Assembly: GCA_964019425.1 (NCBI GenBank)
Contig: OZ025805.1
Span: 653,501-717,500, forward strand
DNA: 64,000 nucleotides
Origin: Flectonema sp. DT1601
Lineage: Eukaryota; Euglenozoa; Diplonemea; Diplonemida; Diplonemidae
Direction: 5' to 3'
Within the stretch, counting starts at the first letter, position 1, and each line of letters starts with the position of its first letter. A model generated the notes under the pieces. The model saw only the letters and a list, made by a program, of their open reading frames with translations. It was not told the DNA's origin and did not search any database. The position numbers were made by a program, and so were the translations under genes. Positions 22,027-37,000 of this stretch are shown here, piece after piece.

Positions 22027-25000
22027 TCACGAAGAGCTTTCCTGCAGAGATTCCTTTATACGCGTTACCTGTTGTTGATAATCTGAACACTGCCTGCTAT
22101 TTAAAGAGAGAAGTTGTTCCTTTTGATGTAACTGAGCTGTGAGGGAAACAATCTTTTGTCGAAGCTCTTCTTTCTTTTTGAGAAGAGTTTCTGGATCGCC
22201 AGAAACCATATAACGATTTCTAAAAGAAGCCATACGAGCAGAAAACGTTCGTGGAAGAGGTGCTGCTTCAGGAGACATAAGCTCCTCATCAGTTCCAGAC
22301 GACTCTAAATCATCACCCCATGAAGAAGGATTACGAGGTTCACATAGTTCACCATCAGCATTTCTCGGTGTTGCCACTGATATAGAAACAACATTTCTCG
22401 GACTCCCACTTTCTTCTGATAAAAGTCTGTGAAACGTTTCCGGAGTGTCAACCGTGATTCCTTCAACAGCTACAACTCTCATACCAACATCAATCCGGGA
22501 TGGTCTTTTCGTTGATCTTGGAAATGAAATTATTCGCATATCAGAATCGAACTGGATGCCACTAACAGCACTCAATTCAACCTCATAATGTAAAGTTGGA
22601 ACAGCGCTGGTAGCAAGGTCAATTTCAGATTCAAATGATGTCCAGTATTGTTGATTTGGTTGGCTGTCACTAAGTTGTGGATTTGACAATCTTTCTTTTT
22701 GAATTAATCTAATCAGCTTAAGTAAACAAACAGTATGCTTTACATTTATTGATAAATTGGAAACTGCTGTATTGGTATCGCCTATCACAGTTGAAATGAA
22801 ATTCTCAACAGTAAACCCAACATCTAAGAATTCACAATGCTCTAATACTTTAATTAGAATCGAACAAACTGTTTCAATAACAGTGTTGTCGGACTCTGAG
22901 TATCTCTCACGGATCTGTTGTTCTTGAGAAGAAGAAAGCTCCACGCAGTACATTTCAGGGACGGGTTTTAAATCAGTTATCCAAGACAGACTATTTGATT
23001 TGCTAACAAACATTTCAAGCAAGCCTTGGCAATGACAAATTTTCAATTCTGGGATGGCAGCCGTATCACTGAAACCTTTCGAATCAGCAGCTTCTAAACC
23101 TTGGAACAGCAGCGGGTATAATTCATCATTGATATTATTGTCACTAGATTCAACTATTGAATTAATCACACACAATAATGATGATAGCTGTGTTTTTTTT
23201 GATTGGCTTAACCTTTTTTGTGTCTAAGAGTATAAAGTTATTTACAAACCTGTTCACCAGTAAATCCATACGAAGCAACTTCTAATTGTGAGTCATACCC
23301 AATTGGTATTGGGGTTCGTAACCCTTCTGGACATGATTTAATCTGTTTTATTGTTATTATTAACTTAATTTTTCATACCATAGTAATATAACAATTTTTT
23401 TGTGTCACGAAACTCCTCCCCTCCCCCCCCCCCCCCCCCCCCCGTGAACCGACTTAAAACTGATAAAGCTATGTTAAAAATAAAGTAAACACAAACCAGC
23501 TTCTCTGCTCGGAACTCTGCCTCTACTAAAGGGACACCTGGGGCAGGAGGTCTGAAAATAAATGGCAGGAATTTCGGAAGCTGGAGCTTTGGTATTAACA
23601 GTCCGGTGTGCAAAGCAAGAACTTCCTCAATAGCTAACCAATCCGTATAGCGAGATGCTGTTGTGTGAGATCTGCAAAGTGTTTCTGCGATCTGAAGAGG
23701 CCGTAGTTGCATACCACATTCTGAATTTGGTAATAACTGAAGTGATATGTCATCGATAACATTAAAGTTTGAAGTACCTCTCAACTGAGTAACGATTGTG
23801 TTATATTTCTGAATAAGCGCATGCAATGCTGCTCTACACAGGTTAGCATTCGATGGTAAATCTGATCCTCCGATTATCCAAAACTCGATGACATCAATAA
23901 GACTGTCGTCGTCTGATAAGATGACGTTCAAACCACCTTCTTCACACTCGTAATCGAGGGCACCGATTTTTTCAATGTAACTATTCCACAGTAATTTGAT
24001 ATTACGAAGTTCTTCAGCAGCGATGGCGCCTTCCTCAGAACCAGCAATCCTCGTCACTGTTGATGTGATGGAGTTTGAATTCCATCCCTTCGGAACTACC
24101 TTCCCAAGAAGACTATAAACTTTACTCGCAAACTTATACAAAGCCAAGATCAACGGGATCGTTAATTTCAAAGTATTCTCGTGGTGAATGCAAATTTCTG
24201 CTAAGACGACTTTCTTTCGAAGATGTTGTGGAAAATTTGATATCTGCTTTCCAATTACTGTTGTACTCGGAAGGTATGGTTTATTAGTCTCTGACCAGTT
24301 TGATAACTGTTTCAATGTTAGACACATATCCGAAGGAGGTTTCGATAACACTACTCTGTCAGTAGTAGTCATTCTAACCCAATAATTCTCAATCTGTTTT
24401 TCAACTTCAGCTGCATCTTGATGAGTTGGAAAAGTTGTTATCGACAACAGAGTTGTTTCTGGAGCATCTGTCAACAAGTTATTAAGAAAGAATGCAAACA
24501 TGCGTTGAGCTTCATCAATACTAAGACCAGTGTTAGTACCCATGTGTAAGTGATAAGCTATTGATCTCTCAGTAAGTTGATTTATTAGGTGATGGCGATT
24601 ACTTATCCCACGTTGATATCCAAAAGTTTTCGACTGTAATATAGTTGAGAAATACCAATTCCAAAGAGTGTCAAAATTTGATGGAAAAATCAACAAATTC
24701 AAAGCCAAAGCCGTGAACTGAACTCCCCATAATAAATAACAAGAACCCGTATTTAGATTAGCCTGACCTCGAGCGCACGAATCGATGACTCCCTTCTCAT
24801 CAAGTTGAGTGACGCAATCAAACTTAAAACAACCTCCTTGACTAATAGCAACCCCAGTCTTGTCTCCCGGAAGATAATTTCCCTTCTGAGCATCTGGATT
24901 CATAAGTAAACTTCCCATGAATGAATGCGGCATAGATGCGCCAACAGCCCATACGCTACAGGCGAATTCCGACCAATTGCTGTTACAGTCTAACAGTTCT

Positions 25001-28000
25001 GAAACGATTCCCATGTCAGACTCTGGATCATCTAACAGTATTTTATAGTTCAGTGATACGGTCAATAGTCTCGTCTGTGCGGAGTTTAATTGAAGTGTCT
25101 CGGATAAATCTGAAATTACTGTTTTCCGAACATCTTCGTTGTCTCCTCCAAAAACAATTTGTTCCCTCAAATAAAACCTCAGCACACAAAAGTATAACAA
25201 CAATGAAATATGTTCCAACGTTAATATGACATTTCTTCCTTCAGAAATTATCTTTCCTGATGTGAAATCTGATATCAGATTTGATAAACTCTGAGGAGAA
25301 ACAATCCCATCAGCAATTTGAGAAAGTTGTTTCTTGAGAGCCAGATAGGGTTCATGCAGATCACTCGTCAACATATAAACAAAAGGAAGATCCCCGGGCT
25401 TCGTCGTTAAAGGCTGCGCGTTTATACATTTCTGTTTCAAGTATTCACCGCATAACTCAACGACAGGATGAGTTTCTACACTTCCTGCGGTACTTTCATT
25501 TACGAATGATCGGAGTAGTGTTAACATGTCCATTGTTCCAGTTAACGATTCAATATGGAGTAGTAGAATGGATATGTTCCTCTCAACAACTTCATCTACA
25601 GGGACGGTTACGATTTCAATGGTGGAGTTAGGATTGGGACACTTGTATCCAGAGGGTTCGATGAGAGATTTGATAACTTTTTTCGTCTTTTTTGTACTAA
25701 TTTTTGAAACTTGAGAGTTAGAAGCAACCAAACTCGCCAAACATTTCAAGACAAAAAATCCAATCGCATTCAACTGACAACAATACAAAAACTTTCTGTG
25801 ACTCGACAAGACCTGATCATCGTCAATAATATTTTCAATTTCAATATATTTGTCGACCATCGCTACCAATGACTTTTCTGAAAGAGAGACATCGCTTGTT
25901 ATTCCAACTAAACTATCAACATAGTAATCACAAGCAGCCATATACAAATACGACTCGCTCGGTAATTGAAACCTAGTTGGACTTCCCGAAGGGAAGATAT
26001 CATCGATGGAATCGGCTTCAATTTTACAAATCGATTCCGAGATGACATTCTCAAACTCAAAGGTACATTCTTTCATTATTGCTGTAAAACACGAACATGC
26101 TGCTCCTCTTTGAATAACTCCACTCTTAATCGTCCCCAATACCAACTCTAACACCGAAGATGACACAGCAATCGCTTGAGTTAGTCTTACATGGTTTTCA
26201 AACCCACATAAAAAAATAGCAATTTCACCCACAATCCAAGGCTCTAACAAAGGTTCAAACGTTCCTTTCATTAAGGGTAGTAAGGTCTCAGTGCAGATGC
26301 TGTTGTTATTTAGAGACCTGTTTACAAACAGTTTAGTTGCTTGTAATAGTTGATTGTGAGACTTGGTGACTGGTTGGCAGAATATGTACAAAATAACCTT
26401 TAACAACAACAGAGATTGGCTTGAGTATATTTCTTGTGAATCATGTAAATGGAGGATCGATGATATGGAGACTTTGAAATTATTTGCTGAAGCTGAAGAG
26501 AAACTTTGACCATCAATCAAGAACTGTTTTAACTTTCCAATAATGATGTTTGAACAGAAATTTTTTGATAATTTTTTTGGGGTCATGTCGTCGGTTATTT
26601 TATTTTCACATCCATCATCAAGAAAGTCACCCACACCGATCGGAATCAGCACAGCAACAGTCTCTCTGAGAATATCATCAAAAAATATTTGCGTTGCAAT
26701 AATCGACAAAACTGAGCATTCCGAAAAATATTTGTCATGAAGTCGGACTAACAAAGCGATTACGACAGGAGTCACATTCTTAACGACTACTGATGACGGG
26801 TGTGAAACAAGTCTTCCAACAAAATCATAAATAAAATAATCAAGAACCTCCCTACTTGAATTTATGTTGTCAACCATTTCCTCAATCAATTTACCCGAAC
26901 AACACTTTTTCAATAACCAGTCATGAACTGACGGCGGAGATAGTTTTGGTGAATTATTTGGTACTTGCAGCAGCCATATAAGAGCAGCTGACCCAGGTAA
27001 TTTCGGAGGAACACCTCGAATGTTAAGTCCTCCTGAATCCGATACGAATATTCCATCTAAGAGAGCAACGTGATTCTTTCTCAACGACTGAAAGGTCTGT
27101 TGTCCATCAACGATAATATGACTAAGAACTCCTGCTACCAAAGTATCACCAAGACTTTGACCTGAATTAGCTAAAAGAGCATCAGCATTGCCATCATGAA
27201 GTAGGATCTTCAAACTTAACGCGAGAAGTCCAACTGCAGCTCTGCTTTCTTCATCAATAAGTAGTTGAGTTATGGAAACCTTGTCCTCTCGAGCTGTGTG
27301 TTATTTATTATTTTATTTCAAAAAAAAAACAAAAAAAAAAAAAAAAAAAGGGGGCTATTAAAAACAACATACCTCTAATGTGATAGTTGCTCGCGACATC
27401 AGCAGCCAGCTCCACCATTTCTGAATTCGTTGGTAGTCTCTCAGAATATAGTTTTACAAGAGTACTTTTAACAACTGGACAGGCATCAAAGAGTGACATA
27501 GCAGCTCGTATTCTAACAGGGAAAGCGACAGTTTCATCATACAAAGGAGAGACTGCTACATCGGAAGAGGTTGGTGTTATTTCCCAATTCAATTTCACAG
27601 CTGACGATAAGAGATATTCAAATACTTTTTCCCAACTAAGTTCCGTCGGGTTTGGTGTTACTGTCATCGGTAAGATAGCTTGCGGAGCAAATCGCTGCAT
27701 TTTAAACTTTTCAGCCGAAGCATCAGAAAAGTACACATCCCAACCTGAAGCAAAACGAGCACCCACTGCAGGTGATAAGATTTCGTAACTGAATGGCTGA
27801 ATGAGGACCACCGCCTTACACATTTTTCGACTAGGACCAGTTCCACAGTGATACTCAAGTATACTGCGAACCTCTCTAATTTCAGGATGTCCTTGGCTTT
27901 TAACACCAAATACGACTAATAAAGTATGGATGACTGGATCTGAACAAAACTTATGAACTTGTTCCTGAAACACTTCCAAACCCCTTTCGGTATTCAATAG

Positions 28001-31000
28001 TGTATCAATACTAATACTTTGATGATTTGGTATAGGTTTTATAATCGAAGAAAGATCTGTATTCCCTGGCATGTATATGATGGTTTTCATCCAACGACTA
28101 CGAGATGAGTTTACAGAGTAGTTAGAACCGTGTAGACTCCCAGATTCAACAGCCATATTCGCAGCAGCAACCGAGTCGATTACATATTTAATAATTCGAG
28201 AAAATTTCCAATTTTTATATATCATGTAATATGCTAAAAGGTATCCAGAAGGTCCATTTATGAGTTTATGCTGATTCGCAAGCATCGAAGCTGGAGGGAC
28301 TACCTGAAGAAATCTAAGCAAAATTGACCTCCAAGTTATGTGATAAAAATTTTGCAACCACGAAATGTATTCATCAGGAAAGGTACTTTGTCCTTCGATT
28401 GCTCGACGAATCATTTTATTAGGAGGAATGTCCCTAATCATCAAATGAGTTATTGATTCTACTATGACACTGCTAACGGTTCCTTCTAACTGTTCACTGT
28501 AGTCAGGGTCTGATCCTAATAAGCACTTCGCAAATGATCTTAACCGTGATTGGTATCCAACAACTTGGTCTTGTTCAGGTTCGGATAATCTTTCAATACA
28601 TCTCTGTAGAACATCGTCAATTCCAAGAGAAAATTTCTCAAGTCGGTTTAAAAACGGAGACGTCAACAGCTTTGATCCCTGATTAACCTCTTCAGCAGTC
28701 ACATGAATAATACATTGAAATCTAGTATGAATATGTTTGTATTGCAGTGTCGGTCCAATAGCAACAGCCGAATGATGAACTGTTTCACCCGCACTATTAG
28801 TAGCCACAATGTAACATTGATTAAGCATATCAAACAGAGCTGTGTCTAACTTTCTTGTATTCGTCAACCATATAAACTTACCTGCTTCCATTGCCGCAGT
28901 GATACTTCCGATTACTGTAACTGGTTGCAATGGATCTTTTGAGGATAAAGCTGAAAGTGATATAACTTTTATATCATGAAACTCATGGATGTTAGCGTGT
29001 CGTAGAATCTGGAGTATATTACCATCGGGAGTGTTGTCTGTTATCAGCTTGAACCTAACCCATAAGTCATTTAAGTTTAGATTCCTAGTAGACTGCGAAG
29101 CGATACTTCTGTTTGAATCTCCAATAGAAGACAACACGACATCAATGTCGTTACTTAGCAACTCTGACCTGATACTTGTTGTTGAGAAGTTCTGTTTGTT
29201 TATTGTGTGGTGTTGAGTTATTAAGTGGGGAGAGAAGAGGGGGGATTAAAAAAAAAAAAGAAACATACCTCAAGAGACGGATCCTGTGATAGCGTGTCAC
29301 CAAAGACAGAAACGACTTCTGAAAATATTTTCTTCTTGCCGTTGAAATTTCGTTGAATGCCAAGTGCCACATCCTGTACAGTAAACATGAGTGGATCCTG
29401 ATCTTCAAGACGAGACGTTGATCGTCTTCGTAAGAATCTCATGTAGTGGAACAGATCTCTCAGTCCAAACCACCAACTGTTGTGAGCAGACAGTTGGACT
29501 ATTCGTTGAAATGCTAAACAAGATTGAACTACAACAGAGTGAATGTTACTCGAATCTGACTTCTTACTCCCAACTCCTAGAATCCCAAAACAAATTTGAG
29601 CCAAATCCTCTGGATTCGGATCTTCCAAAGTAATTTCCAAACACCTGTTCGTTATAGCCGGATCAAGAACCTGATTAGTTATTAAAACCGATGCGATCTC
29701 TCCTCCTTCGAGATAGCTGTGGAGGGATTTCAATGCCCATTTTTGAGTACTGGTTGCGAGACCAGCCTCATCAATGAACAACAAGCATCTCTTTGATGAA
29801 TGGCCTAAATGATCATACAGCCGCTGAGCTGCCAATGCCTCTTGGCATTTCCGTCTAACCTCAAGACCACTACTTTGAGACGAGCCTTGATAGATACATA
29901 TTTCTGATATCGAACAAAGCGTATCCCAAAAGGGAGCTCTACCAGTCATGTTAACCTTTAAAATGTTATTCGACAAAGTCTTCGACGTCCCAGGAGGTCC
30001 ACACAATATAACTGCGAGTCTCAGTTCCAGACTGATCATCTGAATAAATAAAATTTCCAACAGGCTCTGATGTCTACAAACAGCCTCTGGTAGATGTAAA
30101 TATTTAGGGTCACAGTAATGGTTTATAGCCTCATTGATGAGGTGGGTAAGGTTGAAAAATGACTTGTCTTTTTTAAAAGGTGAGCATGCATCTTCCTTTT
30201 TATAAGAATCGTTTACGAATTCAGTGAGAGATTCTGAAAATCTGAGTCGATAACGTTGGGGAAGTCGAAAATAAAAACAAACTGAGATTCCGAGAAGCAA
30301 AGCCGATAATGCTCTCAAATGTGTTTTTTCAATGACCGTTTCATCATCGTCTTTAATCGGAAAATTTGAATTCGGAAATCTTTCAAAAAAATATTCAAAA
30401 ACTTTTATGATCCTATTCACATCTCTTTGTGATACCCCTTGTAAACCAGCTTCTTGAAGTAGACCAGTAGCTGCACCATGGGCATGGATGATAATCTTAC
30501 CAAACAGTGATACATAAGCAGGCTGTACGTGATGTCTATATAATACTCTGTTACTCGCAACCAACCTACTGACAAATAACAATTGCAAGTCGGTATTCAG
30601 ATGGTCCCACGGAACGACATGATGAGCTAGTGAAGGAGGTAATTTCTTACCATCGAAAGCCTCACTTGGATTTATCGCACCAACAAATGATATATTCGGA
30701 GGTAAGTTGTCATGAGGCCACGCTGCCCATCTTCTGTCTACTATTATTCTTTTAACCAATCCCAACATGTGGGTAGCATTCAACTCATCGAGCATCACTA
30801 CGAATGAAACAGCTGGACACGAATGAGCTTTAATAAAAGTCGGTTCCAAAGCATCATATAAATCAGAAGCAGTCATTCCATACTTAACCAATACTGATAC
30901 AAAGACAGGAGTATTCACCGTGTTGTCTAGGTATTCTTGTATCACACTCGATAGCTGATCACCGCTTGGATGTCCACCAGGATCACCTGTTGCTAGCATT

Positions 31001-34000
31001 GTTAGTAGTTTCTTTGAAGGTAGTAGAATGGGATGTTCTTTAATGTGAGACCGAATGTGTTCTCTTACGAGACTAGTGAGAATCTTTCCATTATTAGGTA
31101 GCAGAGTCATACTTCTACCAACAGCATCTCCAGCCCACTCTAATATAGAATCCTTTCTATGGTCCTTTGCTAATATTTGACACATCAACGAAGAAGTCAT
31201 TTTTCCAACTAGGTTTTCCATTGCTTCAGAACGGATGCTTTTTTCTAAGCAAGCTGTGAGTTGTTGAGAGAGGTATCCTCCACCAATTTTTGATATTTCT
31301 TTTGTAAAAAGATGCAACGCATCTTTTAATACTCCAGCTTTAGTAGTGCAACTTCCACAATCATCTCTGTTGGTTTGGAGAACGATGTCGATGGCCTCTC
31401 TTAGATCTTGACTTTTTGAACGCGCGACAGCTATTTCAGGATTACTTGTTTCATTGCGAATGATTGGACCGATTGTATCCGCAATCGACATGCACAGCAC
31501 TTGAATTGCTACTACGTTTTCATCTTTTCGGAGAACTTTAATACAATCGATCACCGCATCGTATCCAAATCGACACTCCGCATGCCATAAAACGTTTTCT
31601 CTGTCATCCACCATGTCACTAATCCCATTTGGGAATAGGTTCTTTAACTTACTATCATGACGTATAAAATGATATAATGAATACAAAGGAGAAGCACCAG
31701 CCACTCCTAACGGCGCCTGTAGAAACTGTGCGAGTAGGTTCACTGCTGAGGTCTTACCGGTACCAGAAGCGCCAGCCAGAATAATTGGATCACGTAGGGT
31801 AATGTGAGTGTGAATTTGTATTAATTTTTGAAGGTATCCAGATATCAAGATGTACCCAGAATCAACTAACAATTTCATACAAATTTTCGTTCGTATTCCT
31901 ATGACTTCCGCAAGTACAGCAATCAACGTATGAAGTGGCTGAGCAGAACTAACTTCCAACGATCGATGTCTAGGCTGCTGCGTATTGTTCGTCAGCCTTG
32001 TGATGTATTCAAGATAAGAATCAATCGCTAACTTAATCGAGGGAGGCATATCTCCAGATAGCTGAATTCGGATTGTTCTAATGGTGTCTGTTGTTGTTAA
32101 GTGAAAATGATCTTTGAGTTCGGGATAAATTAAATGAGTTGATTCGTGTTTCATGCACTGTGCTACAAGTCGATCGAGATCCGGTTCTCCAAAACCTTTG
32201 GAGGTGATGTAGGTGTTCCATTTTTTTCGTAAAAATTTTAAAATTCGATTACTGATCCGTGAGGTTCCACGTTTTGAGATTTTTCTTTGGAACTCTTCCA
32301 ACTCATCAGGATTATTAGTATCTGGAACCTCAGACACACCACTCGCAATCATTTTTAATATGTCTAAGTCGTTGTCAGGTAACACCTCCCTACCTCCCCT
32401 TAAAAACTGTAAAACTGGTTCTGGAGCATCTCCGTTTGACGTGATCTCAAACGGAAGTAGTTTTCCACGTTCTGCCAACCCTCTGCATGATGTTAGGACG
32501 TATTCGTCTTTTTGAATATCACCACCGTCCTCAAATTCAACCAACAGGTCCCAATCTGTTGGAGTACAAACACTAACACCAGAAGGACTGCAAAGCTTTC
32601 CAAGAAGAGTTAGTGAGTCGAGGACTACATGAGATAACCATTTAGGAGTGTCACAGGCGACGTTGATAGTTAGGACTCCTGATTTGTAACAAAACGGATT
32701 TAGTAATCTCAAACATATCAGTTCAGTATCAGTGGTGGTGGAATCTAAGTCGAGAATGAATGATATTGGACAGTGGTGTTGGTCTTCTGATTTTTTTAAA
32801 TTTAACATGGCAGTTCTTTTTGCTTCCAACGCAAACGTTTTTCCAGTTCCGTGAGGATGGTCATAGAAAGTCACAGACTGAAATCTAACAAACTTCACGA
32901 GTTGGTCACAACTACTTCTCCGCCACCTAATATCACAAACTCCGGCATCGAGATTAGGAATCGTTTCGTCATCTATTGGACCAGTCACTATCACTAAGAG
33001 TTGCTTATTTTCCTTCCCTTCGTAAAAGTTTTTTTCCGAAGTAGCTGCCTTACTTCTAACCAACCCATACAGTTCCGACGACAATTTCTGCGGTGCAGAT
33101 ATCACCATTCTCCCACACCTTATCGTATCGTACAGTGATAAGAAGCGATATACTTCCATCTCACTTATTCCAGCATAACACTCTAAGTAAGTAGCACTGG
33201 ACAGATACTTATGTGCGGGTCCCGTTGGGTTGAATGTGGTATAGATAAATATTTTTTGATCAACAGGTTTAAGTGAACCGAGTCTTACAACGAATTGTGT
33301 TACCCTCGACGATTGAATGTGTTGGTAAGGAAGTTGAACAGGAAGGTCTTGAGATGAATTCATCGCTGATTTTATAAAATTTAAATTCAATCCACCGTCT
33401 TCGTCATCTCTACATTTGTCATCAATAAACGATCCGAGTCTAGACAATGACAGGTCGGGTTGACCACAACTACAAAGCTCTGTAAACATGGCTTCAATAG
33501 ATTTCTCTGAATCCGAAAAGTTTCTACTAATGCTTCGTAAAATGTGATAAACTGATAACGATGTCGGTGGTTTATTATTGATATTTATAAGTCGTTTTAA
33601 TGCGTATTCAGTATTGCAATGACCTACTACTGAAATGTTATGTCTCACGCGATCGAGTTGTTTTGGTTGACGAGATTCTATACGTGATCCAGATAAAACA
33701 ATTCTATCATCGAATATAAAAGTCGAACCATTTCCAAACCCCCAACACTCACACAGCTGGGGTGCAATTGTTGGAAATCTCGCTTTAAACATCGGATTGT
33801 GAACTCCAGATGTGATGTTTTTATTGTCGTGAATAACCCAACAACCAGTATCTGAATTGCGACACAAAACTAATCGAGTTTTTGAAAAGCTACTCGAAGC
33901 GCAATGATAAGTAACGGATCGATCATCTGATTCTGTCGACATAATAAAAACAATCGAATCAGTTTGAGGAAGTGTAAGTATGATTTCCTTTGGGTATATT

Positions 34001-37000
34001 GAAGGAATTTGTTTACTGAATGACAACCATCGTAGCTCATCATCAGTTGGTGGAGTATTAACAGAACAACAACCGCTCGCAGATATAACGTTTCCATTCA
34101 CAGTTGATAACACCCAACGTGAACTAATTTCATCAAATGCTATGACATGTGAATTATTTTCATGAATAAAATATCTATCTGGAAGACTCTCATAGACACC
34201 ATTTGCAGAAGGACTGTACTGAGCACCCTGAATGACAGCACTCGGAGATGCAGATGTCGCTGGGGGTTCATTTTCAACCACAACATGCTCTGGCTCTTCC
34301 ACCAACTCTGGAGAAGCCCTTGCTCGTCCCTGGTTGGCTGAGCTATTTCGAAGCATTGATACCGGGATGTCCAGAAAGACGTTTTCTCTAACACCCGGAA
34401 CGTTTAAAAACGAGACACTAGTCTCTGAATTAGCTAACACGCAACACGGAACTAGTGGACTTCTCAATTTAGGAACGGAAGTGCTGTCAGTCAGAATGGT
34501 GTTGTACACGACTTCGTTGTTCTTACGAATTTCTAAAGAAGGAAGTCCGAGATGAACAATAAAAGTTAAAATATCACCCTGAGCAACACGCTTTTTATTC
34601 ATTGACAGCGAGTGGAGTACTTTACTCTCCCGACTGCTGACGAGAGTGCCGTCAGGACGGAGGAGGATTCCAACAGACGCTGACTGTGGATCCATTTGAC
34701 GATCAAGACGAGTATCAGTTGGGATGAGACCGACGAGACAATCAGCAATCTGTTTTCCCATTATAATAATATCAAATCTGTGTGGACCTGGTCCTTCAAA
34801 GAAGTTATCACCAGTCACCACTGAGTAAGTCCCTGACTCAGATGGTACTCTTGTTGCTGTCTTATTACAATCACTTAACGCTGTTGAGTAATGTCTTCTT
34901 TCTTCTGACCACTGATGGTTATCAACTGTCGGTTTTGCTTGACTCAGTTCTACTTTACATCCTTTTTTTATTAAACAACAAATTGGATGTAGTTTTTGTG
35001 ATGGAACATTCTCAAAACATTGTGGAATTCTAACACCATTGACGTAGAATGAAATAGTCTTTGCGAGTAGGCACCTCTCAACAGTTATAATGTCACCAGA
35101 CTTGACTGCTATAGATGTTTGTATATCAACTCCATTATGACGTAGGATACCTGATCTAAGAAGCCAATAAACAGATGAGTTACTGGTAGTTGCTAAACTA
35201 GATAATGTTGATAGACTTCCGTGTGCTTGTAAACACTCAGAAGTACACAATCCAGCTCTAAATCCAAAAACATCACCCGTCACTAACACTTGCCATACCA
35301 AACCTTCAGCGGGGGATATCGCTATTGCTCGTTGTTGGTTGTTTGATTTCTGTTTTGGATCAGATTTCTTAGATGATATTCTGATGACCCCATTACCTGA
35401 TGCAGTAATATCAACACCAGAAGTAACAACACTCCAAACCCATGCTGGGATTACTAATAAAGCAATCGGTCGGTTTATTTTAAGTGCCAATGAGAGTAGT
35501 TCTTGTAGAGTACTCGCATCACCACGATCATTGTTTACGCCGATTACTCTCATCCCGGCTTCAAGACCAGCAGCATGCCAAAGAGAATATGGTGTTGTAG
35601 AAACGATGTAAAGATGAGATCCAACTTTTTTATGTTCCAAACCAGTCATGATTCTATTGTCTTCACCAACACCAACAACTAGAGTTGTGTCTCGTGTTGT
35701 TGTTGTGTCAATTTGAGACCAACTTTGAATAGTTATTTCAGAATCATTTGGTAAGACGGTAATCCCATAAGACATCACACTACTATACAGAGGTTCACTC
35801 CAATCAACAGCTTCCCAAGGTCGGTTGTTTTCACCTCTCTTCGCTGAAGACAGTAATATCTCATTCCTGGATGTGTCAAAACAACACCAACCTCCTCCAG
35901 CAAAGTTTGTTTGCGTTAATACAATGGAAGGATTAGCAACGTTTCGATAAACCATTGGACCTGATCTGTATTTTCCAGCGCTATCTCCGAATGATAATCC
36001 GTTAATTGATATCACATTTTGATATGACGAAATATCAACATGAGAACTACTACGACACTTAGTCGTAAGCGGTACGATCCTTTCAGGTAATAGTAAGGAA
36101 TCGCTTACCTCTGAAATAGGACTGATGTGGTCTGCAATGATACCTTTTTCAGCATACAAAACACTATCAATTGCGAGTACTTCTCCAGAAGTCGTATCAG
36201 CACACTCTATTGAAGTATAAACGTCGCGGTAGTATTTCACAAGTCTTGTTAGTTCAGTCGATGATAAGGTTCCCGTGATTGGGTATTTGTTGCAAGCATG
36301 GGCGAATATCTTTTTCCATGATCCATACAGTTTTTGTAATTTTGAAAAATGATGTTCGTGATCCACACCAATATTGTGAGGTATTTTAATTACCGTCGCT
36401 CGATATGATAAATGACCTTCAGCAGCAAGTTGACAAATTGAATTATAACAAAGCAACACATCTCTTGCTTCTGACAAGAAGATAGGAAGTGTTTCCAACA
36501 AGTCTTGATGCAATGCGGCTCTACATATGAGATCTTGATATTGTGATAGAGAGAGTGTGTGATTTTGATTAGCGGTAGACGTCTTGGAAATGTTGAGTGA
36601 GGGAATAGTCACCGAGAGTGTTGGAGTTCCCAATGGAGGGACATCAATGCTAATGAGCGCGCCCGACTCAATTACTTTATCAATTGTTCGTAGAAGCTGA
36701 TCAGTTGACCCATGTTGGTCAGATAATATCTCACGAAGTTCTTGGATCTTATCTTCTTTAGATGTTTCAATTAACATCGTTTCCACTGCCGTTATAAAAT
36801 TATCAGCCCTACTTTTACATGCTCCAACAGCTGTAAGCATTGCTTCCCAAAATTCAGAAAACGTCTTGATCGGGGTTCGAACCACAACATTTCCACCCTC
36901 TTCAAAAAGATCCGACTGTTTTTGTGTTACAGCTAAGACAGGGTTTATATACCCACAGCAATCGAGGAATGATTGAAGTGTGACGTGTTTTGCGTCACCG

